Assembly: GCA_051294375.1 (NCBI GenBank)
Contig: CM119271.1
Location: 118,721 to 182,720 of the forward strand
Direction: 5' to 3'
DNA: 64,000 nucleotides
Source: Paraspadella gotoi
Lineage: Eukaryota; Chaetognatha
Position numbers and translations under genes: made by a program. The notes beneath the pieces were generated by a model, which was not told the origin of the DNA, did not search any database, and worked only from the letters and a program-made list of their open reading frames with translations. This document shows, piece after piece, positions 62,250 through 64,000 of the stretch (its first letter is position 1; each line of letters starts with the position of its first letter).

Positions 62250-64000
62250 GTTGTTATTTTGCAATTTGTTACTAGTATAAGCGAATACAAATTGTATTAC
62301 AATTGTATTACAATGAACGAGGTTAGGAACGATTGGTCAATTAAAAGGGTCCCCAAAGTATGAGCCCTACCTTTTCAGCCTGCAAAAAGTACAAGTATGT
62401 CAGGAAAAGAATAAGGGGAAATGTAAGCTCAACTTTTTAAATTTTGATGCGTGATGAAGGGAATTATGAATCAGTTTGGTCTTCACTTGTGATCGCGAGC
62501 AGCGTGAGTGAACAATAATGAACGCGACCTCGACGATTCCACGATCGATTTTCATACGCTAGATCGCCCTCTTTTCTGCGAGTTACTTAAACTTGTAGAA
62601 AAAAAGTGTTTTAAATCCTAACGATTAACTATTAGTAGCATTAGTACTTACTAACAACGATAAATTAAAAAAAAACTCATTTTACTATCCGCTTTTTTTT
62701 ATTTCGTGAAGATAAGCAGGAAAAGCGTAGATAAGCTAAAAAAAGTATATGTAACAAGTAGTTCGATAGGCGACTCATAAAAACACAGCATGTAAACAAA
62801 CTTGATTCGGACTTTCGTTCTTGATAAAAATAAAAACAAACAAAAAACAAGTCAGAGATCTGACTTGAAAATATTTAGGATCAAAAAAGTTTTATATATT
62901 TAATCCGAATCTTTACTACCATTATGATGGCACTTAATAATCATGAGAAAACTACCAATTAACGACTACAAAAATGATTTGCCTGACACATAAAAAAAGT
63001 CCTATCATGCTGTTGATTTGTTTCGCATGCTCAGTAACGAATTAGCAAAGATTTGTATAACAATGATAAAACCCATACTTATGAACAAAAGACAAACTCG
63101 AAAAAAAATAAGGTTCGCCGGTGACAATGGAAAATCAGAGGCACTCGAGCTATCGTTTACTACTTAAACGAGAAGCATTGAGAAAATCTAAATAGTAAAA
63201 AAAAGCAGCTTGAATTAAGAAAAAAAATTCCAACTGATGTTCACATCTCTCAGAAACGAACAATAACAAGAAAATTCTTGAATACGTACAACAAATACCA
63301 AAAGAAAGAATATTGACCAGCGTTAACACAACTATTTTTCTATTCCACTACATCTAACGAAAGCAGAATATCCGCTACTGGGCTATTTCACAATCAAAGC
63401 GACTAGAGAGAGAAAAAAACACACAAAAACTAGAGATAACATTATTTTGTATGATTTGTTTTAGCACAAGATTCCACTCCATACTTCGTACTTGTATAAA
63501 AGGTATGTATAATTTGTAATAATATTTCTTTGTTACAAAAGACCTATAATTAACGATTGTAAAAAAAAATCCAAAAAAAGGCACACACAGAGTTGTTGTT
63601 ATACTTTTTTTTGACTAGCGAAGGGTGCGTCTAAAAAGGCAGCCCGAATGCGTAGGATGTAGATACGAAAAAAAAAGAGTAATAAATCAGCCGCACCAAT
63701 TTACAAAATGTGCGAGGGGACAGGGGGGTGTCGATTGGTGGTTGATGAAAGGATTGGGAGGCAAAGGGGTTTGGGAGAGGGTCGTATGGGCTATGAAGGG
63801 ATATCGGGAGGATGTGTGGCGGGCGAGGGGCAATGAGGATTCGCAAAATGATGTAGGAGCTTAAGGTGGACGACGTTTTGGGACAGGAGAGCGAGAGACA
63901 AAAGTTTTTTTTTACATATTTTTTGCGTGGGTTGAATTCTTAGATTTTTATCCCTCCGGTCTAAAAAGAGAAATTGCTGTCCTCAATCTTCAGAATTATT
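62250..64000. other. No gene recognised to the end of the window
   Basis: AT-rich with modest CpG. 62460-62590 (GATCGCGAGCAGCGTGAGTG, ACGCGACCTCGACGATTCCA) is GC-richer. The frame 63625-63864 and its antisense look like composition effects; no splice or family evidence. Confidence 0.4.

Overview
The window is nuclear DNA of an invertebrate animal. It is AT-rich, has four runs of N, and is dominated by repeats. Spliceosomal introns, an NDUFA4-like gene, a multi-exon SLC6-type transporter gene, a U2 snRNA pseudogene, tRNA-like SINEs, hAT-type elements and long GA, CT and GGAC microsatellites all point to a metazoan. I cannot name the phylum. Most open reading frames here are chance translations of repeats. 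Exons stand out as short GC-richer islands.

Three cellular genes can be supported. (1) On the minus strand, three phase-compatible exons (15975-16075, 12555-12716, 10649-10741) belong to an unrecognised, mostly helical protein. (2) On the minus strand, a two-exon gene (30127 down to 29376) encodes a 115-residue NDUFA4/COXFA4-like protein. (3) On the plus strand, a seven-exon gene (44016-61124) encodes a divergent 605-residue SLC6-family protein. All its splice phases agree. Its last exon occurs twice, once with a one-base frameshift. CCAAT boxes lie upstream of its first ATG.

The left 10 kb (about 1.9-10.2 kb, minus strand) is a decayed reverse transcriptase/RNase H retroelement. It is split by a 2.1-kb hAT element with a perfect 8-bp target duplication. 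Its RNase H region is split again by about 2 kb of unrecognised coding sequence. Two related short hAT elements (27036-27903 and 46447-47073) also have 8-bp target duplications. A TTAA-flanked element lies at 28265-29113.

The most striking feature is a dispersed family of hammerhead-ribozyme motifs, about 13 copies on both strands. It is recognised by CUGANGA, a GGCU/AGCC stem II, GAAA and a palindromic ACAUGU stem III, followed by CGUU/CGUC, which pairs with AACG/GACG before the core. Several copies sit in the arms of fold-back elements. One fold-back (31233-32560) shares its arm and core sequence with the end of the retroelement at 2.0-2.6 kb. This suggests that an RT/RNase H retroelement and short ribozyme elements form one system.

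Other repeats include a hairpin-ended family carrying GGAC microsatellites, ATGCAAGTTGA-type minisatellites at three loci, GGTTATCATCGCATCAAT minisatellites, two or three SINE-like families, and a direct/inverted/direct repeat structure at 57-62 kb that may be partly an assembly artefact.
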